Shown piece by piece: positions 21,321 through 31,741 of a stretch of DNA of 64,000 nt (position 1 is its first letter; the number at the start of each line of letters is the position of its first letter). The translations under genes were made by a program, and so were the position numbers. The notes beneath the pieces are model-generated. The model was not told the DNA's origin, made no database searches, and saw only the letters and a program-made list of their open reading frames with translations. This stretch comes from Ditylenchus dipsaci (taxonomy: Eukaryota > Nematoda > Chromadorea > Rhabditida > Anguinidae). The stretch spans positions 372,001 through 436,000 of the forward strand of contig SADC01001335.1 in NCBI GenBank assembly GCA_004194705.1. The letters run 5' to 3'.

Positions 21321-24300
21321 TCAACAAAAAGATCTCTTGGGCAAGTAAAAGTTGGCCATGATTCGCTCACCTAAAAATTAAAAGGCTATAATTGAAATCA
21401 CGCCCCAAAATACTGATTTCTCACAGTAAATAACTGATTTCCCCCAGAAAATACCTAATCAATAGTATTTCTCGGTCTTTTTTAATCGTAAAATTTATTT
21501 TTTGGATCAACATGTAGCCCTAGAAATATTCGAGAACCATGCATTTTAAAAAAGTCAATTTTTACTTGTTAACTTCAAATGGCTCTAGCTCATTTTTTCA
21601 AGATTGAATCCTAATCACGTGATAGCTCATTTTTTTTTCAAAAATGCCACGAAAAACGGATTACACGAAAGAGTCGATTTTTCTATAAAGATTCGAACAT
21701 GTAGCTGAGAATCTAAGCTTTCTGATTAGCTGATTAACTATCAAACTCCATTAAATGATTTTTCAAAAAAGGTAGATATTTATGGATTTGAATGATGTAA
21801 CAAAATTATAGAAGTTACTTGAATGAAACCCCAAAATTTTCACTTTTCTGATAGCATTCAATGGAGTTTGATAACTTGTTGGAAAGCTGAAATCCTGGGC
21901 TACACGATACGGATAAAAAATTAAAACGAAAACTTTCGTATATCGTATAAGTTTAAAAATTTTTCGCGACACATTTTGGTTTTTTCGTGGCATATTAATT
22001 TTTGGACTGAGTGACTCATATGGGGTCGACCAAAAATTTAGTTTAAACTACTTTTCGTACGTTTTAGCTGCTGAAACCTGTAGAAAACATATTTTTAGAG
22101 CGCGATCAACTATTTTTGAAATTTTTTTTAAACCAAATTTTCAGTTTTTTTTTCTCGAAGGACCGAGTTAGGAGGGTACCTGAAAGGTGCCTGGATACTA
22201 TACTTGGGCGTTCATGTTTTTTTTTGGGATTTGGGGTTGGGATTTTTAAAATTCTGGGAATCACAGTGGGATTTGCGATTTTTTTTCAAAATCAAACAGT
22301 TGATTAACTGTTCAATGATTTTATTAAATTTCAAACAACAAAAAATCAATCAATACAAGAATTTAACATACTCCAGAGCTTTGTTCAATAATATTAGTGT
22401 TTCTGCGGTGTTCGGATCAAGCTGGACCCTTTTGTAATGGAGAATCTCTCTCGCATGACTGAAGAGCTACTCACTGACCACGGAAGTTGAAGGCGCTGAA
22501 AGGTATCGACGCGCAGCATTGGAGAGAATCGGAAAGCGCACCACATTCTTCTGCCGATAAGTGAGCGGATAGGACGACATGGGCTCAGTATTCTCAGCGT
22601 TGTACGATGTAATTTCCTGAAAAGTTGAAACATTTAACAAATTAATCAAATAGAATACACTCACAAATAGAAGTTTCTCCATGCAAGAGTTAGGCGTAGG
22701 CAAAGGCTCCACTTTAGTGATTATTTCTCTGGTGAAGAAGCTTGTTGGTTTCTTTGCGGCAGTTCCTTTTGCGACGATTCGAAAACGTCCGGCACCTGCT
22801 CTGCTTTAACTTCGCAGTACTGTTGGTATTGCTTTATACAAATTGCTTTATACATGTATGCAAATATGACGACAAACAGAAGTTCTAACAAGTCATGTGA
22901 AAGGAAATTTTCTTTCACTTTCGAGACTAAATGAATATAAACGCATTTTTTTGTGATTTTGGGATAATTTTGGGATTTTTGGAATGTGAACCGGTGGGAT
23001 TTGAGATTTCGGCCTTTGAAACTTTGGGATTGGGGTTTCCAAAATTTTCGGGATTCCAATCCCGGGAATTCCATAGGATTCCAATCCTACTCCCAAGTAT
23101 ACTGGATACCTTTTTTTGACTTTTTGCCTTATTTTTATGACCGGAACTGGGCAAAAAGATTCTCTAGATGCATTTATTGTCAAGATTTTTTTCGGGGCGT
23201 AGGCGCCTTGCGGGCTTGGAGTTGAGATACACACACATCCAAACACTCAAAAAAGACTCTGGGTGCATAATAATACAAAAACCAGAGTTTATTTATGCGG
23301 TGGGTTACAGTTTTCAAGACTATGTTTAAATTTATTTTTGGTTTACAAAAAATAGATTCCCTTTAATTTGGTCCTCAAAGACAAAAAAGTGAAAATTTGA
23401 CCAATTTTTTTTCCAAAAATGGTCGACCGCTCACTAAAAACATCTTTTTTACACGTTTCAGCGACTAAAACACACAAAAAAGTGGTTTAAACCGATTTTG
23501 GGCAACTCCCATATAAGGCCTTTTAGATTAAATTTTTTCGTGGCATTTTTCATGTTTTTAGCAAACGAAATCAGTTTTAGTCAATAGAAAATTAATAAAT
23601 TACCCAGTAAAAAACTTGGTGCATTGTTGCCGAACAAAGTGTACACTAATATGTTTCTAGCACTGCCTGCCATCGACCCGCATTGACCCGCAATACTAGC
23701 TGCGAACTCTCGTTGTTGTTGTTTTCTTTGATTGAAGTTGCTGGTGTTGACCGGTAGTTCTACTGTTGCAGGCACTAGTGATGATTGCACAATACTGGTC
23801 CAGGAAGCGAGAGGTAGTGTGGGCGTCGAAGCTAAATTGATATCAAAATATAAAATGCTTTGTATTTAAATAGGTATAACCTTTTCTTTGACTATTCACA
23901 ATAGGCGGTGATATTTCTGGCAGAGATTCAGGATCTAAATTTTTTATTTCAATCAGAATGTTCTCTTCATCAGACCAAGAGTTTCTTGCCTGATTAAAAG
24001 GATTTAAAAAACATAACATTCTATAACAAACTTTACCAATTCAGCTAATTTCTAAGAGTCATAAAAATTTTTTAAATGAAAATCTTTGTCATATTTTTTC
24101 GCACACGACTTCTTTAAAATGTAATCTTTTATATATTTTGTAAGTAAAAATTTATTTACTTTAATTTTTTTGTAGTTGAATTATATATATTAAAAAATTA
24201 AAAATATTTAGCAAAACAGCGTACCGTATTTTCTGTAATAAGTTTATTTTCCATAAAATAACAAAATATGCCTATCTTAAAGCGGCATGCTCGTCGCAGA

Positions 24301-25302
24301 TGGGAATATTTTGAAAGGCGGGTAGCAGGTTAATTCAAACGAGAATTAATTTGACGAAATTTTGGAAAAGTCGAGGAAAAATTATACCTCCAGTGGGAAT
24401 CGAACAGACGACCATCTTTCGTAGTCCGCCGCCGCTTTCCACTAGGCCACCGATGTTATTGAAAGCATGAAGAGTTTTTGATTACTTATTGCCCGCACGG
24501 TACTCAACTAAAATTTATTTAAAATAATTCTCGTTTGGCTTGACCTGGTACCCGCCTTTCAAAATATTTCTATCGGCGGCGAGCATGCCCTTTTAAGTTA
24601 AAAGACTGTCTATAAAAACACTAAAGAATTTCGAGCAGTAAGCTAGTCCGTAAGTGATATCATGCTGAAAGAAATTCCATGGACCCCCAAGAACTGGCAG
24701 CAGCACGACGGCTAGCAAATTTTATGTAAACAACAATGAAATTTATTTTCGTATAAATGAAAATTTAAGACAAAGTGGGTGGGGTATTTTTGTAACTTTC
24801 GAAAAAGGAAATTATAGAGAAAATACGGTTACTACCCCACATGCTAGATTTTTTTTCTCAAGTGTTATGCGAAAATCTGTTAAAAAGTTTCTTAAAAAAT
24901 TACCGTTATTAGCAGGTAAATGGTGCCATTGTTCTTTATTGCCACTTGTGGTGGTAGAGCTAGAATGGATGGTGAAAATCTTGATAACGAAAACAAAACA
25001 AAAAATATACAGCTTTTCTTTATTGGTGTTGTCACAACAGCAGGAGCAGCCGATGGAACAGTCTTCCAAACCGAAACTGGAGTTACTAAAACAATTGATT
25101 AAAATGATGTCAGGATATATAAGTAGGGTTGTCGAGTCGAGGCCTCGACAACCCTATATATATAAGATCAATACCAGATTGATCACAGTGGAGCATTGGC
25201 AGTTGGACACAGTTATTACCTAAACCCAAAATGATCTTTCTTAGGGGCTTGCATCTGCTATCAAGTTCGACAACATACCAACTTGATGATTTTTCAATTG
25301 TG
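21321..25302 (-). CDS. five-exon gene of unknown function (5' end missing)
   Basis: Exons 25220-25302, 24904-25085, 23881-23989, 23604-23831 and 21321-21370 keep one open frame of about 216 residues, with phases matching at every junction and one 49-nt intron (23832-23880). Segments in order: WYVVELDSRCKPLRKIILG; a Ser/Pro/Ala stretch leading to a hydrophobic segment SCIFFVLFSLSRFSPSILAL; NNGTIYLLIT; an acidic run SWSDEENILIEIKNLDPESL; a Thr/Ser/Pro linker; QRKQQQREFAAS; NILVYTLFGNNAPSFLLG; and a basic end FYLPKRSFC. The last intron holds the hAT remnant at 22185-23112, and another holds the tRNA-like MITE at 24281-24599. No family recognised. The first exon enters in phase 2, so an upstream exon exists but was not found. 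The final exon is also open in another frame. Confidence 0.5.
22185..23112 (-). mobile_element. hAT transposon remnant (copy 2)
   Basis: Imperfect terminal repeats GGTGCCTGGATACTATACTT (22186) and, inverted at the right end, GGTATCCAGTATACTTGGG. Both are followed by subterminal GGGATTTGGG / GGGATTCC words. It contains a minus-strand hAT transposase C-terminus. Confidence 0.65.
22350..22790 (-). pseudogene. hAT transposase C-terminal fragment (copy 2)
   Basis: Two exons around a 46-nt intron. The first (about 22790-22667) reads AAKKPTSFFTREIITKVEPL. The second begins after TTTTCAG (about 22620) with EITSYNAENTEPMSSYPLTY, then KNVVRFPILSNAARRYLSAP and VVSE. Here a TAG (22469-22471 region) replaces the glutamine codon seen in copy 1, and the frame then continues LFSHAREILHYKRVQLDPNT to a stop at 22350. 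The intron sits at the same place as in copy 1, so both derive from one family. Confidence 0.75.
24281..24599. mobile_element. MITE with ~75-bp terminal repeats carrying a tRNA-like core
   Basis: Left arm GCATGCTCGTCGCAGATGGG then AATATTTTGAAAGGCGGGTA; right arm the inverse, ending GGCGAGCATGCCCTTTTA. Between them lies a tRNA-like segment. A relative with the same arms and a different tRNA-like core is at 31346-31741. An outer ACCGTATTTTC pair (24223 and 24828) may be an older element that it landed in. Confidence 0.75.
24391..24455 (-). ncRNA. tRNA-like sequence with A and B boxes
   Basis: On the minus strand: GGTGGCCTAGTGGAAAGC (A-box-like) and, about 35 bases on, CTGTTCGATTCCCACTGG (B-box/T-arm). 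The two ends do not form a proper acceptor stem, so it is a tRNA-derived promoter, not a functional tRNA. Confidence 0.55.
25124..25156. repeat. 33-bp perfect palindrome, TAGGGTTG ends
   Basis: TAGGGTTGTCGAGTCGAGG and its inverse meet with almost no loop. The ends match those of the two TAGGGTTG hAT-like MITEs at 37397 and 58813. It lies in an intron of the unknown minus-strand gene. Confidence 0.6.
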
Positions 25303-25431
25303 CTGAAAGTAATTTTTTTATTCGGAGAAAATTTCAAATGTTATATTTTTTCAAAATTTTATCCCACCGAAACATCGAAATCTAATCATTTTTGTTTCAC
25401 CATATTTATGCTTTCGTTGATATTTTTCAAC

Positions 25432-25632
25432 TTAAAGGACTATAGCCGTCGCCGACAACGAGAATTTCAAATGCTTGAATTCGCGCGGGACAGTTTTCTT
25501 TCGTCTCGCACTGTACTCTTTTGACTTGCTTCGAATGACTCAAAAGAGTACAATGAAAGGCAAAAGAGAACTGTCCCGCGCGAATTCAAACATTTGAAAT
25601 TCTCGTTGTCGGGGACGGCAATGGCCCTTTAA
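25432..25632. mobile_element. 201-bp palindromic MITE, TTAAAGG ends (copy 2)
   Basis: Same arms as 9570-9769 (GACAACGAGAATTTCAAATG, GAATTCGCGCGGGACAG) with a few mismatches. It lies just upstream of the first recognised exon of the unknown minus-strand gene, where a missing exon would be expected. Confidence 0.85.
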
Positions 25633-25743
25633 AGTGAATAAGCAGCTGGTAAAATGCTCAAGATCGAATTAACTTTTTAAAACTTTGCTTTTTGTTTAAA
25701 TTTATCGAGTAACACAGTGGAATTGTTGAATTCTTAAACTGAC

Positions 25744-25880
25744 CACTACGTTTAGGTGTTTCGAATTGTAAACCATTGCTTTTTTGCCAACCCAAACCAG
25801 TGTCTGTAGAAGCAATAGACATGTTGCCATCATCGAAGGAATCGTCACGATAATGACAATCAGCATCACTATATTTTTTC
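25744..25880 (-). other. possible exon, reading frame ambiguous
   Basis: Begins after TGTTTTTAG and ends before GTCAGT, in the orientation of the unknown gene downstream. One frame gives a hydrophilic stretch (DDSFDDGNMSIASTDTGLGW), another a membrane helix (IVMLIVIIVTIPSMMATCLL). Neither leaves in the phase needed by the exon at 25302, so an intervening exon would be required. Confidence 0.3.
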
Positions 25881-25904
25881 CTAAAAACATTTTACATCAA
25901 AATT

Positions 25905-26865
25905 TTTCTAAAATATTTGGCGCTGCTGTAATATACCGCCCCCCCCCCCCCAAATCGACCTATTGTCATATACCCCCCCCCCCCCCGCCAAAAACCGATT
26001 TTTATAGGAGTGTCTAAAAACCGTTTTTATACAATAATTTCGACATAAAAGGACCAGAAAAGCAATTTAAATAGGATCACGGGCAGTATTGAGAGGGAAG
26101 GGAATAATACAGGGGCCACTTTTCGAGATGGTTGGGATCCTTGGAGTATTAATTCTCTAAGCGTCTAAGGGCACTTACAAGCCCAGGACCTTGTGGTGCA
26201 GGCAAAGTATAACTACTTTCCATGGACCAAGCCGATCAGCGGCGTGGACCCCGCCGGTTTGCACCTAGACCTAGCCCTTTTTGAGTGCTAGGCTAAATTT
26301 TTGGATGCTGGGCTCTGGCCCGGCCTTGTGAAACGAGGAGAAATTCTCTTTGGTGAAAAAGCAAAGATGTTGAACATAGTTTTGAGTACTGGGGCTACCG
26401 CATAAATAACTCTGGTATGCATGTTTTTCATGCATCCAGAGTCACTTTCGAGTGATTTGTGTCTAAGGTATGTGGGTGTGTGCATCTCAACTCAAAGCCT
26501 CGAAGCTCCCTGCGCCCCCGAAGGGGGCGCAGGGGGCTTGAGAGTTAGAGATGCGCGCACTCACTTACCTTAGACATGATTCCGAGAAGTACACTTGATC
26601 ATAAAATGCATATGGAGTCTATTTTGCCACGGCGAGTTGAAAAACATGGTAAAGCAGCCAAAAAAAGTGGCGCCTGTATTTTCCCTTCCCTTCCAGTACA
26701 GCCCATAATCCCCTTTAAACTGTTTTTCTGGTCTTTTTTGGCAAAATTATTGTAAAAAAATGGTTTTTAGACACTCCCAAAAAAGTCGATTTGGGGGGGG
26801 GGGTATATGACAGTCCGATTTTTTTTTGGGGGAGGGGGTATATGACAATAGCGTCAAATTTTCAA
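25905..26865. mobile_element. foldback element with poly(C)/poly(G) ends and shared GC-rich core
   Basis: Left end has two poly(C) runs (25931, 25973) after GGCGCTGCTGTAATATACC; the right end has poly(G) then TATATGACA (26795-26850). Inner arms include GTGTCTAAAAACCGTTTTTA. The core 26400-26600 (CATGCATCCAGAGTCACTTT, CCTGCGCCCCCGAAGGGGGC) is shared with 7190-7350, and part of it recurs inverted at 27225-27275. Confidence 0.65.
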
Positions 26866-27639
26866 TGATTATTTTTTTTACTAAGAAGAAGAAGAAGGAC
26901 TCAAACATGTTTCTATTTAAAAAAGATGGTTCTAAAAAGACACTTAAGAATACATTTTAAAGAAGGGGTGAAAGCTGTTAAGGAGATAGTCTTGGCACGA
27001 AAGGATTATCCCAAGTTTTGTGTTTGTTAAATGTGGTTTTTGAGTCATATTTTGTGGACACTCGGTGTAGCAATTTCAGACAAACTTGTACAAAATTAAA
27101 GTTAGATTAGCAGTATGAATATCAGAATTTCTAAATTCCTTCAAAAAATGCCCTAAAAATCAAAATGCAATAGAAGACTAATCAACCTTTTTTGAATGGG
27201 GTTTTCCTTTTCCATTTTGATTAATTGGTTTATGCGGTAGTCCCAGTATTCAAACTATGTTCAACATCTTCTTGTTAGTGGGCCCTGTGTGATTAGTGGC
27301 CCCTTTTATTCCCTTCCCCTCCCTATACAGCCTTATTCCCTTTAAAATTCAAAAGGCGCCAATTTAAATTTTTCAAATTTTGACTAAAAAACCATGATAC
27401 CCCCTGTGGTTTGAAATTTTTTTCTCAGAATCAAAAATTACGCGGTTTTCTCATGAAAACGGGGTCGAGAATTACGAATATGATGCTATCTCCTCCATCC
27501 GATCACTCGCCGTGGAGAGGATTGTAAACTCAAGCCGAACATTGTGACAAAGTAGCAAAATAATTACTGATAGGTCAATAATTTCATTGCATCAAGCTAT
27601 ACATGATTAGCTGCAAAATTCCGAAAATTAGCTGCAAAA

Positions 27640-28608
27640 TTGCATCGATGCAGAATTTAACGCTGAGCACGCCTGTGTTATAAGTTTTTCAAAATTCGCA
27701 CTAAGAATATGAGAAGCGGCCCATTTTTGAAACCTTGTTTTTAGCGTTTTTAAGCTATCGTTAATTTTCATTTTTCTTATGATTTCTATAAACTTTTGTA
27801 TTGTTTTTTTATACCGGGAAGCCCAGAATTAGAGCTTACAACGGTATATCACATTGCCAAAGATAATTCGGAAATATTGTACTACCAGCAAAAAGAATGA
27901 TTTTCGACACATTTTGTAAACGTATATTTTGAATAAAAAGTCAAAATTTTTTGCGATTCCGAAAATCCTTACGGCTCTACTATAGCGCAAAAGAAAGAGC
28001 AATTAAAATGGAACATTCTTGTGCAAAAAATAAACTTAAATATGGCAGAAAACAGGCTTTCTTAGTGTTTAACAAGACTCCCAAAAAGGTCAAAAACGAT
28101 TTTCACGTAAAACTTAAATTTCGCTAGAGAAACCTGAATTTTCGACATCGGATTCGTGTTTAGCATGGTCGATTTGCTTATGAAACTGCGCTCAAAGCAT
28201 ACAACTTGCTGTGAAATTTCAAATTCCGCTCAAGACAAAAAACATTTAAACTTCAAAAAATACGAGACTTGCGAATTTGAAATTTCACAGCAAGTTGCAA
28301 GCTTTGAGGGCAGTTTCATAAGCAAATCGACCATACTGAACACGAATCCGATGTCAAAAATAGTAGTAGTACAATATTTCCGAATTGTTTTTGGCAATGT
28401 GATATACCGTTGTAAGCTCTAATTATGGGCTTCCCGACGGTAAAAAAAACAATACAAAAGTTTATAGAAATCATAAGAAAAATGAAAATTAACGATAGCT
28501 TAAAAACGCGAAAACAAGGTTTCAAAATGGGCCGCTTCTCATATTCTTAGTGCGAATTTTGAAAAACTTATAACACAGGCGTGCTCAGCGTTAAATTCTG
28601 CATCGAAA
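27640..28608. mobile_element. ~970-bp foldback element
   Basis: Arms start CGATGCAGAATTTAACGCTG and continue AGCACGCCTGTGTTATAAG, inverted at 28565-28607, and pair nearly to the centre at about 28230. Both arms hold the CGAATCCGATGTC/ACCAT.CTGAACACGA motif. The internal ORF (28156-28422, +) is only arm sequence. Confidence 0.8.
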
Positions 28609-28645
28609 TAAACCAATGTAACAACCGGTATTTTACGTGTTAAAG

Positions 28646-29466
28646 GGGGGGGAGGGGGAAACGCATCGCCATAGGTCGCAGGTTCGACTACCACTGGCTG
28701 ATAACCTCATCTTTTTCTTCTTTTATTTACAAGTTTAGTGCCAAAATGTAGCCAAGGTTCTGGGCTTTCATTTGAGTTATCATACAGATGAAAAGTTGGT
28801 ATAAAGTTAGGGCTAAAATATAAAAAATGTTGAACCATGTCCAATTCGATGAAATCCTCAATAGGACTATCCAAGAACATTTCGGTAGTATCCTGGGACT
28901 GACATTTTTTCGCAATTTTAATTTACACACTCATTTGCAACCTCACACTCAAAATGTAGCCCTGCTTCTCGCCGTCATTTTCAGCATACGGTTGTATGAA
29001 ATCATATAAATTGAAATCGCAAAAAATATCAGTTCCCAAATAATACTGAAATCCTACCCTCAATAGTACTCATTTCTTCCCGGGTCAAACCTTCGCTAGC
29101 TACCTCGTTTTTTTTGAAGTGATTATGGTATGTGAAAATTTCCATCTTGTTCCCCGTGAAATTCTGACTCTAGAAAGTCACTAAATGCGTGGACAAATAA
29201 AAAAATTGGTGGAGGCTCAGGCTATACAAGTCTAAGTACGCATCATTTTGGCTGGTTTCCTCTAATTTTGGTGGTCATTTGCCAAAAATCGCAAAATTGA
29301 GGCAGTTGCTGTCAGCACAGCAATGCTGGAAATGGCTGCAATCGATTTCGCGATGATTTTTGGACCTAAAAGTCAAAAAACTTACTGAAAAAGTAAATTT
29401 AAACACCCCGAGAGGGACTTGAACTTTCGAAAAAAGGCGATGCGTATATCAAATTCCCCCCTTTAA
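28646..29466. mobile_element. possible foldback element with tRNA-like boxes
   Basis: Ends GGAAACGCATCGCC (28659) and GGCGATGCGTATATC (29437) are inverted beside G- and C-runs. A B-box-like GTCGCAGGTTCGACTACC lies at 28675-28693, and an inverted TTCAAGTCCCTCTCGGGG (tRNA 3'-half-like) at 29404-29422. Arms otherwise weak. Confidence 0.4.
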
Positions 29467-29674
29467 GTCATTCCTTGAAATTTTAAATTTTACTTTTTGG
29501 TGGACCAAAAAGAAATATTTTGTTATCAACTTCTTGCTTTAGTGTCCAGCTTTACCAGATCAATAGGTGGCTATCATGACGTGAGTCAATTTTAAACTAA
29601 TTTCAGTGTGTGCCAAATCAATTGAAAAAAAAGCTAGATTTCCGACTACATAAATTCCTATGAATACTTTTGTT

Positions 29675-29680
29675 TTTATT
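29675..29680 (-). terminator. poly(A) signal of the headcase-like gene
   Basis: AATAAA on the minus strand, 21 bases after the TAG at 29701-29703. Confidence 0.55.
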
Positions 29681-29700
29681 TGCAAAATACATAAAAATTC

Positions 29701-30748
29701 CTACTTGTATATTTCAGCATTGTCTACAGGAATAGCACCGTTGTTTGTATAGTTGAGTTTAGGTAGTTCCTTCTTTTTTTTCTTTTTTCCTTTAATTTCA
29801 ACTGGTGTGGCAGTTCCATTTTCATCTAGTTCTGTAACATATTTGATTTTTATTAAATAGCGTAAAAGAGCTTTTACTTTATAAAAATCTGCGTCGCGAG
29901 TCATGAGTCCGAGACCACATTCACATCTTAGATTCTTTTGTACCAGTGTTAGGCCTTTCTTTTCCCACAGATTGTTTCTTCGTTGGATATCTGTCCACCC
30001 TCTTGCAGACCCTGAAATGGTTAAAAAAAATATGTCAAGTGCGAATTCTTTTTACATTAAAAATATTGAAATGTGAAAAAATTAGACTTTATTACTTAAC
30101 TCAGTCCCTTTGCTGGTCTACCTGTGTACAAGTTTAAAAAACAACAGAGGTAGAAATGCAAAAATACACTGGAGTAAGGAAAAAGCGCAAAAAAATTTAT
30201 CTAAATTGAGCCTTGGGCTAATCTAAGCTTCAGTTTTTGTAATCCTAAAAAACTATTACCTAAGTTGCTGATTATTTTGATCAAAGTGTTTTCCAGTTGT
30301 TTAAAGCAGTCGGCATGCACAAATTGACTTGCAAACTGGCATTTGCTATTGGTACAGCACATTTTTACACCTTGATTCTGCACAGAAGTCGGTAGTGGTT
30401 CTCCTAAAGAAAAAATTAACAAATGACTCAAAGGACTGAATAGAAATAAAAACCTCGTTTTATGCAGGCAATCATTGGTATCATGCAATGAACCCGACCA
30501 TCTTCTTTGGCAACAGTCATTGATTTAGAAGATCCACCAAACAAATCCACACTTTTTGCCACATTTCTAAAGACAAACATGTTAAAGATCAATTAATTAG
30601 GGGCACTCTGCATAACTGCCATTGACAGCTGAGCAAACCATCAATCAAAGCAGTATACCAAAATACTTTCATAATTTATTTCCATTTTTATAAATTCTAT
30701 AAATAAGGCCTACTTCTTTATCCGATCTTTTTTCATGCGCACTGCCAT
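29701..30748 (-). CDS. HECA: headcase (HECA)-like protein, short form (200 aa)
   Basis: Exons 30714-30748, 30454-30566, 30260-30403 and 29701-30011 join in phase to 200 residues. The N-terminus is short and basic (MAVRMKKDRIKKNVAKS). Residues about 60-150 match the Cys/His-rich N-terminal domain of headcase: MCCTNSKCQFASQFVHADCF (CxxxxC...H..CF), then ARGWTDIQRRNNLWEKKGL and RCECGLGL, equivalent to the animal pattern ARSW...Q...N.W.KKG...C.C..G. A lysine-rich tail (KGKKKKKKELPK) follows. Headcase proteins regulate growth and cell-cycle timing in animals. The long C-terminal headcase domain of the fly and human proteins is absent here, so this is either a minimal homologue or a shortened paralogue. 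The ATG lies three bases after AAACAG, a probable trans-splice site. Confidence 0.8.
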
Positions 30749-31345
30749 CCCTGTTTTTGAGTCGGTGAGATTCAAAGCGAAAGCCGTTTGTAGAGAAAGT
30801 AATCGCATTCAATTCTTAGCCTAAAACAGACTACTTTTAGACGAAAGAGTAATTTAGAGCATGCAGTTTCGAAATGCAAAAAGGTTCCAGCAAAAGAGCG
30901 CCAAATAGATGTATGTGTAGAATGCAAGCACATGACACACTTGATCTGAGGGTGGCTTACTCACCATGTCACCAAAAAGCTGTCGAAAAACAAGCAAATC
31001 GATCGCACAAAAAACAATAAAATTTTAAGCTTTTTAACAATTGGCTTCATCGTACAATGAGTCCCAATTTTACCTAAAGGACCGCTAGTACTGTTATTTT
31101 TTCTTTAAAATTATTAAACATTTTTTATAAATAAACCATATAGTGTCTTTAATGTCATTATAACAAATCTAGTAATTCTAACATATGTTACGCCGATCTG
31201 TTCAAAGAAATTTTAAAGGTAATTCCAAATTATCGCTTATTTTTATCTTTTTTTCGTATTCCGGAATTTCTAACTTGTGTAGCCAGATTCAAAAATACTA
31301 TTTAACTTTTGAAAACGTATTTTTAACCTTAAAGAGAGTATTTTG

Positions 31346-31741
31346 AAGTACAGATGGGAGTATTTTGAAAGGCGGGTACCAGGTTAATTATACTGACGCA
31401 ATTTTGTAAAACTTTAGGAAAACTATGCCTCCCGTGCAGGGTAGCGAACTCAAAATTTAAAAAAAAGTTCATTTGACCAAAAAAGTACAATTTGGTTATT
31501 TTTCGTCGAAAAATGACATTTTATCCTCTGCTTATTAGAATCGAACAAGCGCCCATATTCCACCACTCTCCGCGGCTTTACGACTGGGCCACAAAGCTTT
31601 TTTTAGTGCCACTGTTTTTCATTATTTATTGATGATTAGTACTCAACAACTTTATATTTCAAAATAATTCGTTTTTTCGAATTGACCTGGTACGCGCCTT
31701 TTAAAATCCTCCCATCGGTGATGAGCATGCCCTTTTAAGTT
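31346..31741. mobile_element. MITE related to 24281-24599 with a different tRNA-like core
   Basis: Arms GATGGGAGTATTTTGAAAGG and CGGGTACCAGGTTAATT, inverted on the right and ending GATGAGCATGCCCTTTTAAG. The minus-strand core (about 31535-31595) has TGGCCCAGTCGTAAAGC (A-box-like) and CTTGTTCGATTC (B-box-like). The extreme left end is damaged. Confidence 0.65.

Noticed and set aside
24391..24455. Functional tRNA gene
   Set aside because: A and B boxes are present but the acceptor and anticodon stems do not fold.
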